64,000 nt of DNA. Source: Neobacillus nitrireducens (lineage in GTDB: Bacteria > Bacillota > Bacilli > Bacillales > Cytobacillaceae). Made by a program: the position numbers and the translations under genes. Positions 8,482-19,779 of this stretch are shown here, one piece after another. The stretch is taken from positions 4,369,001 to 4,433,000 of the forward strand of contig NZ_CP133262.1 of assembly GCF_030915405.1 (NCBI RefSeq). Reading direction: 5' to 3'. Each line of letters starts with the position of its first letter. Positions within the stretch are counted from its first letter, which is position 1. The notes beneath the pieces are model-generated. The model did no database searches and was not told where the DNA came from. It saw only the letters and a list, made by a program, of their open reading frames with translations.

Positions 8482-8579
8482 TATAGATGTATGAAGTTTA
8501 GTGTGGATAGAAAAACTGCTAAATAGGATTAATGGGATAAACTTGCCATCTGGCGTTATGTAACAAAGGAGGTTTAATT

Positions 8580-9458
8580 TTGGCACTAAAAGATCTTTTT
8601 TCAAAAAATCATCCAAAAAAGAAGAAATATGCTCAAATACCAACGGAAACGGCAAAAAATGATGTTCCTGAAGGAATAATGTCAAAGTGCCCTTCATGTA
8701 AGAAGATTATGTATACAAAAGAATTAGTGAAAAATTTAAAGGTATGCTTGCATTGCGGTCATCATTTCCCAATGAACTCAAAAGAACGAATTGACAGTTT
8801 CATTGAAGAAGGAAGTTTCATGGAGATGAACGATAATATGATTTCTAAAAATCCATTAAATTTTCCTGACTACCTTGAAAAGCTTGAGAAAGACCGCCAA
8901 AAAAGTAAACTTAACGAGGCGGTTGTAACAGGTATTGGGACAGTGAATGGATATAAAATTGTCGTGGCTATCATGGATTCTTCATTCCGAATGGGAAGCA
9001 TGGGCTCGGTTGTCGGCGAAAAAATTACGCTGGCAATTGAAAAAGCAGATGAGTTAAATGTACCGTTTATTATTTTTACCGCATCAGGTGGCGCAAGAAT
9101 GCAAGAGGGCGCCTTAAGTTTAATGCAAATGGCAAAAACAAGTATTGCTTTAAAGAGGTTTAGCAATAATGGCGGATTAATCATTTCAATCATGACCCAC
9201 CCGACAACGGGGGGAGTTTCAGCAAGTTTCGCATCATTGGGCGATTTCAACCTTGCTGAACCAGGTGCGTTAATCGCATTTGCCGGACGCAGAGTGATTG
9301 AACAATCCATTCGTGAAGAATTACCGGAGGATTTTCAAACATCCGAGTTTCTCTTAAAACACGGACAACTGGACGCAATAATTGCTCGAAATGAACTTAT
9401 TGAGAAAATCACGACTATTCTAGAGATCCATCAACCTGGAGGTGTGCTCAAATGGTAG
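8580..9458 (+). CDS. accD: Acetyl-CoA carboxylase carboxyltransferase subunit beta
   Basis: 292 residues. AccD and AccA form the carboxyltransferase that moves CO2 from carboxybiotin to acetyl-CoA, giving malonyl-CoA for fatty acid synthesis. A four-cysteine zinc ribbon (CPSC...CLHC, residues 38-60) precedes the crotonase-fold carboxyltransferase domain ([37 protein letters not shown]). The start is TTG 8580 behind AAAGGAGG. It overlaps accA by 7 bases, so the two are coupled. The perfect palindrome at 8469-8481 in its leader suggests control by the upstream GntR protein. Confidence 0.96.
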   Translation: MALKDLFSKNHPKKKKYAQIPTETAKNDVPEGIMSKCPSCKKIMYTKELVKNLKVCLHCGHHFPMNSKERIDSFIEEGSFMEMNDNMISKNPLNFPDYLEKLEKDRQKSKLNEAVVTGIGTVNGYKIVVAIMDSSFRMGSMGSVVGEKITLAIEKADELNVPFIIFTASGGARMQEGALSLMQMAKTSIALKRFSNNGGLIISIMTHPTTGGVSASFASLGDFNLAEPGALIAFAGRRVIEQSIREELPEDFQTSEFLLKHGQLDAIIARNELIEKITTILEIHQPGGVLKW

Positions 9459-10429
9459 GTGAATTAGAATTTGAACGCCCTGTAATCGAGTTAAGAAAGA
9501 AAATTACTGATTTAAAAGAGTTCACCAAAACTGCTGATGTTGATTTAAGTTCCGAAATCAACAAATTAGAGAAGAGACTTGAAAAGCTTGAACAAAGTAT
9601 ATATGAAAATATTAAGCCCTGGGACAGGGTTCAAATTGCTCGCCTTTCTAACAGGCCGACAACAATGGATTATATCCCTTATTTGTTTGAGAATTTCTTT
9701 GAATGTCACGGTGACAGAACCTTTGCTGATGATGAGGCGATTGTAGGCGGAATAGCTAAATTTCGTGGGTTACCTGTTACGGTAATTGGCCATCAGCGTG
9801 GAAAAGATACGAAAGAGAACATTCGCAGAAACTTTGGAATGCCACACCCTGAAGGGTATCGAAAAGCCCTTCGATTAATGAATCAGGCGAATAAATTTAA
9901 TCGTCCGATCATCTGTTTCATTGATACGAAGGGAGCCTATCCTGGGAAGGCTGCAGAGGAACGAGGTCAAAGTGAAGCAATTGCACGCAATTTGTTTGAA
10001 ATGGCTGGTCTTAAGGTTCCCGTGGTTTGTATTGTGATTGGTGAAGGCGGTAGTGGTGGTGCTCTTGCACTTGGAGTGGGCAACCGTATCTATATGCTTG
10101 AGAACTCCACCTACTCAGTTATCTCACCAGAGGGTGCTGCTGCAATTTTATGGAAAGATGCCTCTCTTGCTAGAAATGCGGCAGAAACGATGAAAATAAC
10201 CGCGCCAGATTTAAAGGAACTAGGCATTATTGATGATGTTATTCCAGAAATTAAGGGCGGAGCCCAAAGGGATGTAATAAAGCAGGCAGAAGAAATTGAT
10301 AGGGTGCTTAAGACTTCACTACAGCAATTGTTAAAGCTTTCAGAAGAGGAATTAATAGCTGATCGTTACAACCGTTTCAGGACAATCGGCGAATTCGGAC
10401 TAGTCAATGATTACATCGGTGTTAATTAA
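9452..10429 (+). CDS. accA: Acetyl-CoA carboxylase carboxyltransferase subunit alpha
   Basis: 325 residues, the same length as B. subtilis AccA. An N-terminal helical region (residues 1-55, coiled-coil-like) is followed by the carboxyltransferase domain with [40 protein letters not shown] and the oxyanion-hole glycines [18 protein letters not shown] 9452 lies inside the accD 3' end and has GGAGGTG upstream. It is the last gene of the accDA operon and is followed by a strong terminator. Confidence 0.96.
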   Translation: MVGELEFERPVIELRKKITDLKEFTKTADVDLSSEINKLEKRLEKLEQSIYENIKPWDRVQIARLSNRPTTMDYIPYLFENFFECHGDRTFADDEAIVGGIAKFRGLPVTVIGHQRGKDTKENIRRNFGMPHPEGYRKALRLMNQANKFNRPIICFIDTKGAYPGKAAEERGQSEAIARNLFEMAGLKVPVVCIVIGEGGSGGALALGVGNRIYMLENSTYSVISPEGAAAILWKDASLARNAAETMKITAPDLKELGIIDDVIPEIKGGAQRDVIKQAEEIDRVLKTSLQQLLKLSEEELIADRYNRFRTIGEFGLVNDYIGVN

Positions 10430-10456
10430 AAAACGTGCTCATAGGCACGTTTTTTT
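10428..10456 (+). terminator. accDA terminator
   Basis: Stem AAAACGTGC / GCACGTTTT around loop TCATAG, followed by a T-tract ending at 10456. It overlaps the accA stop codon. The stretch 10457-10715 is AT-rich, with no gene seen. Confidence 0.9.
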
Positions 10457-10665
10457 CATTCACAGAATGTTCACTATAAATCCTTGAAAATGGCAATGAC
10501 GACGTTTACATTTGTAGATAAACCGTTTCCAATTAACTGATTATTCCGTCTCTTATAATTACTAATACCATAAGGTTGTTATAGTTATTTCTTCATGTTA
10601 TTTTATAAATATTCGCAGGTTTTATGTAAATAATAAAAGAAGTGATTTTTTTAAAGGTAGCGTAA

Positions 10666-10688
10666 ATTTATTTGTTTTACAAATAAAT
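10666..10688. promoter_or_regulatory. Inverted repeat in the pfkA upstream region
   Basis: Perfect 9-bp arms ATTTATTTG (10666-10674) and CAAATAAAT (10680-10688) with loop TTTTA, ending 38 bases before the pfkA start. It may be an operator or a promoter-proximal AT-rich structure. No convincing -35/-10 pair is assigned. Confidence 0.35.
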
Positions 10689-10708
10689 GTATACATATTT
10701 TCTAATAA

Positions 10709-11686
<978 letters not shown>

Positions 11687-11744
11687 GAATGATGAACTTA
11701 AGAAATTGCAAACTTGCTTTTCTAAAATGGGAGGAACAATAAGA

Positions 11745-13508
11745 ATGTTACGAAAAACAAAAATCGTATGTACGATTGGTCCAGCTAGCGAAAGTGTTGA
11801 AAAATTAACCCAATTAATCAATTCAGGTATGAACGTCGCTCGATTAAACTTTTCACATGGGAATTTTGAAGAACACGGGGCACGGATCCAAAATATTCGT
11901 GAAGCATCCAAACAAACTGGCAAAACTGTTGCCATCTTGTTAGATACAAAGGGTCCTGAAATTCGGACGAACAACATGGAAAATGGTGCACTTGAGCTGC
12001 AAGCCGGAGAAAATATTATCGTTTCCATGAAGGAAGTAGAAGGAACACTTCAAAAGTTTTCAGTTACATATCCAGGACTAATTGATGATGTTCATGTGGG
12101 TTCAAAGATTCTCTTAGATGATGGTTTAATTGGCTTAGAAGTAACAAATGTGGATAAATCAGCGAAAGAACTTCATACCAAGATTTTAAATAGTGGGACC
12201 TTGAAAAATAAAAAAGGTGTAAATGTTCCGGGTGTATCAGTGAACTTACCTGGTATCACAGAAAAGGATACACAAGATATTCTTTTCGGAATTGAACAAG
12301 GTGTTGATTTTATTGCTGCCTCCTTCGTTCGACGTGCAAAGGATGTTCTCGAAATCCGTCAGTTATTAGAAGAAAATAATGCTACACATATCCACATTAT
12401 TCCAAAGATTGAAAACCAAGAAGGTGTCGATAACATTGACGAAATCTTAGAAATCTCTGATGGATTAATGGTTGCTCGTGGGGATCTTGGTGTAGAAATC
12501 CCGGCTGAAGAAGTTCCACTCGTTCAAAAGATGTTAATTAAGAAATGTAATTCACAGGGCAAACCTGTTATTACTGCAACTCAAATGCTTGATTCGATGC
12601 AAAGAAATCCACGACCTACCCGCGCTGAAGCAAGTGATGTAGCGAATGCAATTTTTGATGGAACGGACGCCATTATGCTCTCAGGAGAAACAGCGGCAGG
12701 CCAATATCCAGTCGAAGCAGTTCAAACCATGCATAATATTGCTTCTAGAGCTGAATCTGCCCTAGATCATAAAGAAATACTTTCAAGTCGCAGTAAAGAT
12801 ACGGAACATAACCTTACCGATGCGATTGGTCAGTCTGTTGCACATACGGCCTTAAATCTTGATGTTAAATCAATCATTACCCCGACCGAAAGCGGTCATA
12901 CCGCTAGAATGATTTCAAAATATCGTCCGAAAGCAGCCATTGTTGCTGTAACTTCAGTTGAACATGTTTGCCGTCGTCTACAACTTGTATGGGGTGTTTA
13001 CCCGCAATTTGGACGCGTCGCTACTACAACAGACGAAATGCTCGATATTGCCGTAGAAGAAAGCTTGAACAGCGGTATTGTTAAACGTGGTGATTTAGTT
13101 GTTATTACTGCTGGAGTCCCTGTAGGCGAAGCAGGTACAACAAACCTAATGAAAATCCATGTGGTCGGCGATATTATCACAAAAGCACAAGGAATTGGCC
13201 GTAGATCCGCATTTGGGAAAGTAGTAGTTGCCCATGATGCTAAAGAAGCTATAGAAAAAGTAAAACAAGGTTCTATTCTTGTGACAATCGGAACAGATCG
13301 TGATATGATGCCAGCGCTAGAGAAATGTGCTGCTGTTATTACCCAAGAGGGTGGATTAACGAGCCATGCAGCAGTGGTTGGACTTAACCTAAGCATCCCC
13401 GTGATTGTTGGGGTAGATAATGCCTTAGAATTGTTTAAAGATGGCCAAGAAATAACCGTCGATGCGACAAGAGGAGTTATTTACAACGGTCACGCAAGTG
13501 TATTATAA
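11745..13508 (+). CDS. pyk: Pyruvate kinase (with C-terminal PEP-utilising domain)
   Basis: 587 residues, near the 585 of B. subtilis Pyk. It converts phosphoenolpyruvate and ADP to pyruvate and ATP. ATG 11745 starts [17 protein letters not shown] and is preceded by GGGAGG. The TIM-barrel active site includes [10 protein letters not shown], the K/E/D metal region [15 protein letters not shown] and [12 protein letters not shown], plus TATQMLDSM. Residues after about 475 form the extra swivelling PEP-utilising domain ([14 protein letters not shown]) typical of Bacillaceae pyruvate kinases. It lies 58 bases after pfkA and ends at a strong terminator. Confidence 0.96.
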   Translation: MLRKTKIVCTIGPASESVEKLTQLINSGMNVARLNFSHGNFEEHGARIQNIREASKQTGKTVAILLDTKGPEIRTNNMENGALELQAGENIIVSMKEVEGTLQKFSVTYPGLIDDVHVGSKILLDDGLIGLEVTNVDKSAKELHTKILNSGTLKNKKGVNVPGVSVNLPGITEKDTQDILFGIEQGVDFIAASFVRRAKDVLEIRQLLEENNATHIHIIPKIENQEGVDNIDEILEISDGLMVARGDLGVEIPAEEVPLVQKMLIKKCNSQGKPVITATQMLDSMQRNPRPTRAEASDVANAIFDGTDAIMLSGETAAGQYPVEAVQTMHNIASRAESALDHKEILSSRSKDTEHNLTDAIGQSVAHTALNLDVKSIITPTESGHTARMISKYRPKAAIVAVTSVEHVCRRLQLVWGVYPQFGRVATTTDEMLDIAVEESLNSGIVKRGDLVVITAGVPVGEAGTTNLMKIHVVGDIITKAQGIGRRSAFGKVVVAHDAKEAIEKVKQGSILVTIGTDRDMMPALEKCAAVITQEGGLTSHAAVVGLNLSIPVIVGVDNALELFKDGQEITVDATRGVIYNGHASVL

Positions 13509-13513
13509 GATCT

Positions 13514-13545
13514 AAAAGAAGAAGGGGAGACCCTTCTTCTTTTTA
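13514..13545 (+). terminator. pfkA-pyk terminator
   Basis: Perfect 13-bp stem AAAAGAAGAAGGG (13514-13526) / CCCTTCTTCTTTT (13531-13543) with a GAGA tetraloop and a T-tract. Confidence 0.93.
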
Positions 13546-13609
13546 ATAGGGACAATATCATCCCCGTTCGTAATATAATAAAAATAAGACGTTTGGAGGG
13601 GGACAATAA

Positions 13610-13996
13610 ATGCGCTATTTATTTTTGTTGATCATTGTTATTCCAGCTATAGATATTGGGGTTTTGCTTTTTTCAGGTAAAGCTATTGGTGTGTGGCCCA
13701 CCATTACACTCATTTTACTAACAGGCATCATCGGGGCTTATCTAGCAAAAAGAGAGGGTCTGCAGACAATCAGAAGGGTACAGGAACAACTGAGCTATGG
13801 TCAGATTCCGGGAGAAGCACTTTTAGATGGTATTTGTATCTTAATTGGCGGAACACTATTATTAACGCCGGGATTTATCACGGATGTGGCCGGGTTTCTA
13901 TTTCTTTTTCCACCTACCAGAAAGCCAATAAAATTCCTCATCTTAAAATCATGGCGTAATCGGATTAATAAGGGAAATATAAAAATCATAAAATAA
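13610..13996 (+). CDS. fxsA: FxsA family membrane protein
   Basis: 128 residues starting at ATG 13610 behind GGAGGGGG. Three to four hydrophobic segments (1-20, 25-46, 72-102) alternate with a short basic loop (AKREGLQTIRRVQEQ). The pattern, including the N-terminal MRYLFLLIIVIPAIDIGVL, matches the FxsA family, named for suppression of F-plasmid exclusion of phage T7 in E. coli; its normal role is unclear. B. subtilis has the same gene (YtzA) downstream of pyk. It converges on ytvI and shares its terminator. Confidence 0.88.
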   Translation: MRYLFLLIIVIPAIDIGVLLFSGKAIGVWPTITLILLTGIIGAYLAKREGLQTIRRVQEQLSYGQIPGEALLDGICILIGGTLLLTPGFITDVAGFLFLFPPTRKPIKFLILKSWRNRINKGNIKIIK

Positions 13997-14032
13997 AAAA
14001 TGTCAGCATCCAATTAGGAGCTGACATTTTTA
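13996..14032. terminator. Bidirectional terminator between fxsA and ytvI
   Basis: AAAAATGTCAGC (13996-14007) pairs perfectly with GCTGACATTTTT (14020-14031) around a 12-base loop. A and T tracts on each side suit both converging transcripts. Confidence 0.92.
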
Positions 14033-14039
14033 ATAAGCC

Positions 14040-15162
14040 TTATACCTCGTTTCCTTTGATAAATACCCATAGATCATAAAAAACGTTGGCACGATATAAG
14101 GTGCTGATGATGACAAGTGTGACAGGCCCAACAATTAAGCCTAAAAAGCCAATTAATTTAAATCCAACGAATAATGCAATCAGTGTGGCTAACGGATCAA
14201 GTCCAATATTAGAAGAAAGAATTTTAGGCTCCATTACTTGCCTTTGAACGAGGACAATAATATAGAGTACCCCTAGCCCGAGGGCCAGGCCTGTATCGCC
14301 TCCAATCGCCGCATAAATAATCCATGGGACAAAAACAGCACCCGTACCCAAATAGGGAATAATATCGACTATACCAGTAACTAATGCAATTGTTATCGCG
14401 TAATCAACACGAAGGATAAGTAAGCCGATTAGAATAATAACCGTTGTAATCGATATCAGTGTTAATTGTGCTTTAATAAAACCAAACAGCGCCTTTTTTA
14501 AATCGATAAAAACGGACCGGCTGCTTGTTTTTGCTTTCTCTGGTAAGAGTTTGCCCCCCAATTTCGATAAACGGTACCAATCTTTGCTGATAAAAAAAGT
14601 AGCCAATAAGGAAAAGATTAACACGGTTGCTGGCATTCGGAAGCCATGCGATGATATTTGGGATAATACCAAATAGGTTCTGGATAAATGTTCCAACGGT
14701 TGTGCCAATCCTGGTTCCAACATTCTGTATATTTCCAATAATTGTATCCTGCTGCCCTGATTCAAGTTTGTTAAACACACTTGTTAATTGTTCATAGATC
14801 GGCAGAATTTGTGCAGTAAAATATTTTTCTATATATTCAATTAACGTATCTAAATGATCTGGTACTACTGTAGATAAATAATTAGCACCAGAGACAATTT
14901 CGGCGATTAACAATGTAATTAACCCGGCAAATAGGGCAAAAATAATAATAAGTGCAATAAATACAGCTAACACTCGAGGCATTCTAGCCCTTTTTTCAAA
15001 GATATCAACAAGAGGATTAATTATAAACGCAATAATGAGTCCAATTAAAAATGGATAAGTCACTTTTGACAGAAAATAAAAAGAGTAAAGCGCCAAAACC
15101 ACAGCACCTATTACAATTAAGAACCGGATAGACCGGTATAAGTATTTTAGATTCAAAGACAA
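14040..15162 (-). pseudogene. ytvI: YtvI, AI-2E-family transporter-like sporulation membrane protein, frameshifted
   Basis: Two overlapping reverse-strand frames make one YtvI-like protein of about 373 residues. The first (start ATG 15162) reads normally to ...IIPNIIAWLPNA, then runs out of frame. The second resumes as ATVLIFSLLATFFISKDWYRL and continues to the stop at 14040. The switch lies near 14625-14640. Removing one base, for example one G of the GG at 14632-14633 on the + strand, restores PNAATVLIFS. Multiple transmembrane helices and the GIVDIIPYLGTGAVFVPW signature fit the AI-2E exporter superfamily. The site is not a long homopolymer, so real inactivation and sequence error both remain possible. 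Confidence 0.8.
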
Positions 15163-15372
15163 CCCTCCTATTAAATCCTATATGTAGTATTAGTTTAACA
15201 TTTTATGAAATAAACTGCATAATCTTCCAATTTAATATTATTAATATAAAAATATTAAGAACACTTTTTCCAAGGAGTTGCAATCAGTTAGAAGAGAAAA
15301 TCCCCGTATTTAATAATTTCACTCTTAAAGAGGTATTATGGTACGATAATTTTTATTTGGGGTGGTGAAATC

Positions 15373-15834
15373 GTGCTAAATGAATCATATTTATTTTTAC
15401 TATTACTGTTAGTTATTGGATTTATTGCTAAAAACAGTTCTTTATTAGTTGCCATTGCAGTGCTCCTTATCCTAAAGGTAGGCGGATTGGATACAAAGGC
15501 ATTCTCATTTATACAGTCGAAGGGTATTAATTGGGGTGTCACAATAATTACCATTGCAGTATTAGCTCCGATTGCTAGTGGCGAAATTGGATTTAAAGAC
15601 TTAACAAGCTCTTTTAAATCCTCCTATGCTTGGATTGCGCTGATCTCTGGCATGATGGTGGCAATGCTGGCAAAGGGAGGGGTTAAGCTGCTTGCAGATG
15701 ACCCACAGATTACAACGGCACTTGTGCTGGGCACTATTCTTTCGGTGTCTATTTTTAAAGGGGTAGCAGTTGGCCCGTTAATTGGAGCCGGAATTGCCTA
15801 TACAGCTATGAAAATTTTTAGTTTTTTTAGTTAG
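15373..15834 (+). CDS. ytwI: DUF441 family membrane protein YtwI
   Basis: 153 residues with GTG start 15373 and a GGGGTGGTGAA sequence upstream. Four hydrophobic segments are seen (4-37, 53-67, 84-100, 113-150), with polar turns such as KNSSLLV and ASGEIGFKDL. The family is DUF441; function is unknown. Position between ytvI and citZ matches B. subtilis. It is transcribed away from ytvI and towards citZ. Confidence 0.87.
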   Translation: MLNESYLFLLLLLVIGFIAKNSSLLVAIAVLLILKVGGLDTKAFSFIQSKGINWGVTIITIAVLAPIASGEIGFKDLTSSFKSSYAWIALISGMMVAMLAKGGVKLLADDPQITTALVLGTILSVSIFKGVAVGPLIGAGIAYTAMKIFSFFS

Positions 15835-15880
15835 ATTTTTTGTAAAATAATATTTTTTTGCACTTTTCGGTTCCTTTTCA

Positions 15881-15909
15881 TTCACAAAAATCTGATAATT
15901 GTTTATAAT
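15881..15909 (+). promoter_or_regulatory. citZ promoter with a long leader
   Basis: TTCACA (15881-15886), 17-base spacer, TATAAT (15904-15909). The predicted start near 15916 leaves a leader of about 200 bases before citZ. TGTAAGCGTATCCT (15915-15928) is a degenerate match to the CcpA cre consensus, which fits the carbon catabolite control of citZ known in B. subtilis. A small hairpin GAGC-AATC-GCTC lies at 16021-16032. Confidence 0.62.
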
Positions 15910-16114
15910 AGGCTTGTAAGCGTATCCTTTTTTACATATACCACATATATATGCTGATTTGCTTGTTAATCAAATTTATTCCTCAAAATGGAATAGCTAA
16001 CTAACTATTTGCTTTTTGCCGAGCAATCGCTCAGTCGATTTAAAGGATAAATAAGGGGAATAATTTTTTAATTGAAAGGTATGGGAAATTCAGAATGTGA
16101 AGGAGAGATTTACT

Positions 16115-17232
16115 ATGACAGTAACACGCGGTCTTGAAGGGGTAGTAGCAACAACATCATCAATCAGTTCAATTATTGATGACACGCTAGCTTATGTAGG
16201 CTATGACATTGATGATTTAGCTGTAAATGCTAGTTTCGAAGAGGTAATCTACTTATTGTGGCATCGTAAATTGCCGTCTGCAGTCCAGTTGGCAGAATTG
16301 AAAAAACAACTTGCTGAAAATGCAGCACTGCCACAGGAAGTAATTGAACACTTTAAGCTGTTTCCAATTCAAGAAGTTCATCCTATGGGTGCCCTTCGTA
16401 CAGCCGTATCTCTTTTAGGCATTTATGATGATGAAGCTGATTTAATGGATGCAGATTCAAATTATAAAAAAGCAATTCGCCTTCAGGCAAAAATGCCAGC
16501 TATTGTCGCAACGTTTGCGCGTATTAGAAAAGGTCTTGAACCAATCGCTCCAAAAAAGGATTTAAGCTTTGCAGCAAATTTCTTATACATGCTAACTGGT
16601 AAAGAACCAGAACCTATTGCCGAAGAAGCAATTAACAAAGCGCTCGTATTACACGCGGACCATGAATTGAATGCTTCTACATTTACAGCACGTGTTTGTG
16701 TGGCTACGTTATCCGATGTTTATTCCGGAGTAACTGCCGCAATCGGAGCACTAAAAGGACCGCTGCACGGTGGTGCGAATGAAGCGGTTATGAAAATGCT
16801 TAAAGAAATTGGTACGCTTGAGAATGTAGAGCCTTACGTACGTGGTAAGCTTGAGAAAAAAGAAAAATCATGGGCTTTGGCCATCGTGTTTATCGAAAAG
16901 GCGATCCACGCGCCAAGCACCTAAGAGAAATGTCTAAAAAATTAACTGAACTCACTGGCGAACCGCACTGGTATGATATGTCTATCAAGATTGAAAGTAT
17001 TGTTACTGGTGAAAAGAATTTACCACCGAACGTGGATTTCTATTCTGCTTCTGTTTATCACAGCTTAGGGATTGATCATGATTTAATGACACCAATCTTT
17101 GCTGTCAGCAGGGTATCTGGATGGCTTGCACATATTTTAGAACAATATGAAAACAACCGCTTAATCCGCCCACGTGCAGATTATACGGGTCCAGGAATGC
17201 AAAAATATGTTGCCATCGAGCAACGCGGTTAA
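16115..17232 (+). pseudogene. citZ: Citrate synthase CitZ, interrupted by a one-base frameshift
   Basis: From ATG 16115 (AAGGAGAG upstream) the frame encodes the N-terminal 250 residues of citrate synthase, including LHADHELNASTFTARV and GPLHGGANEAVMKML. It then leaves frame after KLEKKEK. The other frame continues at once as [18 protein letters not shown] and ends at 17232. Adding one A to the five-A run at 16863-16867 restores [13 protein letters not shown] and a 372-residue protein, the exact length of B. subtilis CitZ. Everything else looks intact, so a homopolymer sequencing error is the likeliest explanation. The enzyme joins oxaloacetate and acetyl-CoA and heads citZ-icd-mdh. Confidence 0.9.
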
Positions 17233-17277
17233 TATTTTACTTTTGATTCAATAATTGTTCTAATAGATATGTATGAA

Positions 17278-17307
17278 AAGGTTAGAGATTAAACTCTCTA
17301 ACCTTTG
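17278..17307 (+). terminator. Hairpin between citZ and icd
   Basis: Perfect 12-bp stem AAAGGTTAGAGA / TCTCTAACCTTT around loop TTAAAC. There is no real T-tract after it, so it may be a weak terminator, a processing site or a 3'-end stabiliser rather than a full stop between citZ and icd. Confidence 0.55.
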
Positions 17308-17382
17308 ATAGGACAAAGGGTGGACTATGCTGTAAAAAACTTTTATTCATATTTCTTTTACATAATAGGAGGAGAATCAACT

Positions 17383-18651
17383 ATGCAAGGCGAAAAAATC
17401 ACGGTTACAAACGGAGTATTAAACGTACCAAATCATCCAATCATCCCATTTATCGAAGGGGACGGTATCGGTCCAGATATTTGGGCTGCTTCTGAGCGCG
17501 TTTTAAATGCAGCAGTTGAAAAGGCATATAAAGGTGAGCGCAAAATAGTATGGAAAGAAGTTTTAGCTGGAGAAAAGGCATTTAACCAAACAGGTGAATG
17601 GCTTCCAAGTGAAACTCTTGACGTTATTAGAGAGTATTTACTTGCCATTAAAGGCCCACTAACCACTCCTGTTGGCGGTGGAATTCGTTCATTGAACGTT
17701 GCTCTACGTCAAGAATTAGACTTGTTTGTCTGCTTACGTCCTGTAAGATGGTTCGAAGGTGTTCCATCACCTGTTAAGCGCCCGCAAGATACGGATATGG
17801 TTATTTTCCGCGAAAACACTGAAGATATCTATGCTGGGATTGAATATGAAAAAGGCACAGAGGCAGCGAAAAAGGTCATTGATTTCCTACAAAATGAAAT
17901 GGGTGTTAAGAAAATCAGATTCCCTGAAACTTCAGGAATCGGGATTAAACCAGTTTCTGAAGAAGGAACCACTCGTCTCGTACGTGCGGCAATTAATTAT
18001 GCGATTAAAGAAGGCCGTAAATCCGTTACACTCGTGCACAAAGGTAATATCATGAAATTTACTGAAGGCGCGTTTAAAAACTGGGGCTACGAGCTTGCTG
18101 AGAAGGAATTCGGCGATAAAGTATTCACATGGTCACAATATGACCGCATTAAAGCAGAACAGGGCTCAGATGCAGCTAACAAAGCGCAAGCGGATGCAGA
18201 AGCAACAGGCAAAATTATCGTAAAAGACGCGATTGCTGATATTTTCTTACAGCAAATTCTAACACGTCCGCGTGAGTTTGATGTTGTAGCAACAATGAAC
18301 TTGAACGGAGACTTCATTTCAGATGCACTTGCAGCGCAAGTAGGCGGTATTGGTATTGCACCAGGCGCTAACATCAACTATGAAACAGGACATGCTATTT
18401 TTGAAGCCACTCACGGTACTGCACCTAAGTATGCAGGTCTTGATAAAGTAAACCCTTCTTCTGTCATTTTGTCGGGTGTGTTATTGCTTGAGCACCTAGG
18501 CTGGACTGAAGCAGCTACAATGGTTATTAAATCAGTTGAAAAAACAATTGCTTCCAAAGTTGTAACTTATGATTTTGCTCGTCTAATGGACGGTGCAACT
18601 GAAGTGAAAACTTCTGAATTTGGTGACGAGCTTATTAAGAACATGGAGTAA
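17383..18651 (+). CDS. icd: NADP-dependent isocitrate dehydrogenase
   Basis: 422 residues from ATG 17383, close to 423 in B. subtilis, with AGGAGGAG upstream; a longer frame upstream has no translation signal. It oxidatively decarboxylates isocitrate to 2-oxoglutarate. Motifs: [14 protein letters not shown] near residue 22, [30 protein letters not shown] around the substrate-binding serine and arginines near 104, [11 protein letters not shown] near 147, and [10 protein letters not shown] plus [12 protein letters not shown] for the C-terminal metal and NADP site. It lies 150 bases after citZ, as in the B. subtilis citZ-icd-mdh cluster. Confidence 0.96.
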   Translation: MQGEKITVTNGVLNVPNHPIIPFIEGDGIGPDIWAASERVLNAAVEKAYKGERKIVWKEVLAGEKAFNQTGEWLPSETLDVIREYLLAIKGPLTTPVGGGIRSLNVALRQELDLFVCLRPVRWFEGVPSPVKRPQDTDMVIFRENTEDIYAGIEYEKGTEAAKKVIDFLQNEMGVKKIRFPETSGIGIKPVSEEGTTRLVRAAINYAIKEGRKSVTLVHKGNIMKFTEGAFKNWGYELAEKEFGDKVFTWSQYDRIKAEQGSDAANKAQADAEATGKIIVKDAIADIFLQQILTRPREFDVVATMNLNGDFISDALAAQVGGIGIAPGANINYETGHAIFEATHGTAPKYAGLDKVNPSSVILSGVLLLEHLGWTEAATMVIKSVEKTIASKVVTYDFARLMDGATEVKTSEFGDELIKNME

Positions 18652-18667
18652 GAAGGAAAGTTAAGTT

Positions 18668-18708
18668 CAGTGAGGGCTGTTAATATAAATAGTCCTTACT
18701 GTTTTTTA
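18668..18708 (+). terminator. Terminator-like hairpin between icd and mdh
   Basis: CAGTGAGGGCT (18668-18678) pairs with AGTCCTTACTG (18691-18701) through nine Watson-Crick and two G-T pairs, followed by TTTTTT. It probably attenuates read-through from icd into mdh. Confidence 0.65.
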
Positions 18709-18753
18709 TAAATTCTACTGAAACATTAAATATGTTCAAAGGGGAGAATCATA

Positions 18754-19692
18754 ATGTCATTAAAACGGAAAAAGGTTTCTGTAATCGGCGGAGGATTCAC
18801 TGGGGCAACTACGGCATTTTTACTTGCACAAAAGGAGCTTGGAGATGTAGTTTTAGTTGATATCGCTCCAATGGAAAATCCTACAAAAGGTAAGGCATTA
18901 GACATGCTGGAAGCAAGTCCTATACAAGGCTTTGATGCTAATATAACTGGTACCTCCAACTATGAAGATACACGTGATTCAGATATCGTGGTGATTACTG
19001 CTGGTATTGCCCGTAAACCTGGTATGAGCCGTGATGATTTAGTTCAAACAAACCAAAAGGTTATGAGAAGTGTTACACAGGAGATTGTGAAGTATTCTCC
19101 AAATTGTACGATTCTTGTTTTAACTAACCCAGTAGACGCTATGACATACACTGTATTTAAAGAATCAGGCTTCCCTAAAAACCAGGTAATTGGTCAATCT
19201 GGTGTTCTTGATTCTGCACGCTTCCGTACATTTGTAGCGCAAGAATTAAACCTTTCTGTTAAAGACATTACTGGTTTCGTATTAGGTGGACACGGTGATG
19301 ACATGGTTCCACTTGTGCGTTACTCTTATGCAGGTGGTATTCCATTAGAAACATTAATTCCTAAAGACCGCTTGGAAGCGATCGTAGAACGCACAAGAAA
19401 AGGCGGCGGAGAAATTGTAAACCTACTCGGTAACGGAAGTGCTTATTATGCACCTGCAGCTTCTTTAGTCGAAATGTGTGAAGCAATCCTTAAAGACCAA
19501 CGTCGTGTTCTTCCTTCTATTGCGTATCTTGAAGGCGAATTTGGTTACGACGGCATCTACCTAGGAGTACCAACAATCCTTGGAGCCAATGGTATTGAAA
19601 AAGTAATCGAGCTTGAGTTAACTGCTGACGAAAAAGCTGCCTTAGATAAATCAGTGGAATCCGTTCGTAATGTTATGCAAGTATTAGCATAA
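18754..19692 (+). CDS. mdh: Malate dehydrogenase
   Basis: 312 residues, the usual Bacillus length. It interconverts malate and oxaloacetate with NAD+. The Rossmann motif is [13 protein letters not shown] (residues 10-22). The catalytic and substrate residues lie in [15 protein letters not shown] (mobile-loop arginines), [20 protein letters not shown] and GGHGDDMVP, whose histidine is the catalytic base. It is LDH-like malate dehydrogenase. ATG 18754 follows AAAGGGGAG. It closes the citZ-icd-mdh cluster and is followed by a strong terminator. Confidence 0.96.
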   Translation: MSLKRKKVSVIGGGFTGATTAFLLAQKELGDVVLVDIAPMENPTKGKALDMLEASPIQGFDANITGTSNYEDTRDSDIVVITAGIARKPGMSRDDLVQTNQKVMRSVTQEIVKYSPNCTILVLTNPVDAMTYTVFKESGFPKNQVIGQSGVLDSARFRTFVAQELNLSVKDITGFVLGGHGDDMVPLVRYSYAGGIPLETLIPKDRLEAIVERTRKGGGEIVNLLGNGSAYYAPAASLVEMCEAILKDQRRVLPSIAYLEGEFGYDGIYLGVPTILGANGIEKVIELELTADEKAALDKSVESVRNVMQVLA

Positions 19693-19703
19693 AAGAATAA
19701 TTG

Positions 19704-19743
19704 AGAAATTCGGGGCTACAAGGGGTTCCCCGAATTTCTTTGT
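19704..19743 (+). terminator. mdh terminator
   Basis: AGAAATTCGGGG (19704-19715) pairs with CCCCGAATTTCT (19728-19739) around a 12-base loop, followed by a short T-rich stretch. Confidence 0.85.
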
Positions 19744-19779
19744 ATTTATTTGAAATCGTTTGCAATGGAGGTGGAGTAT

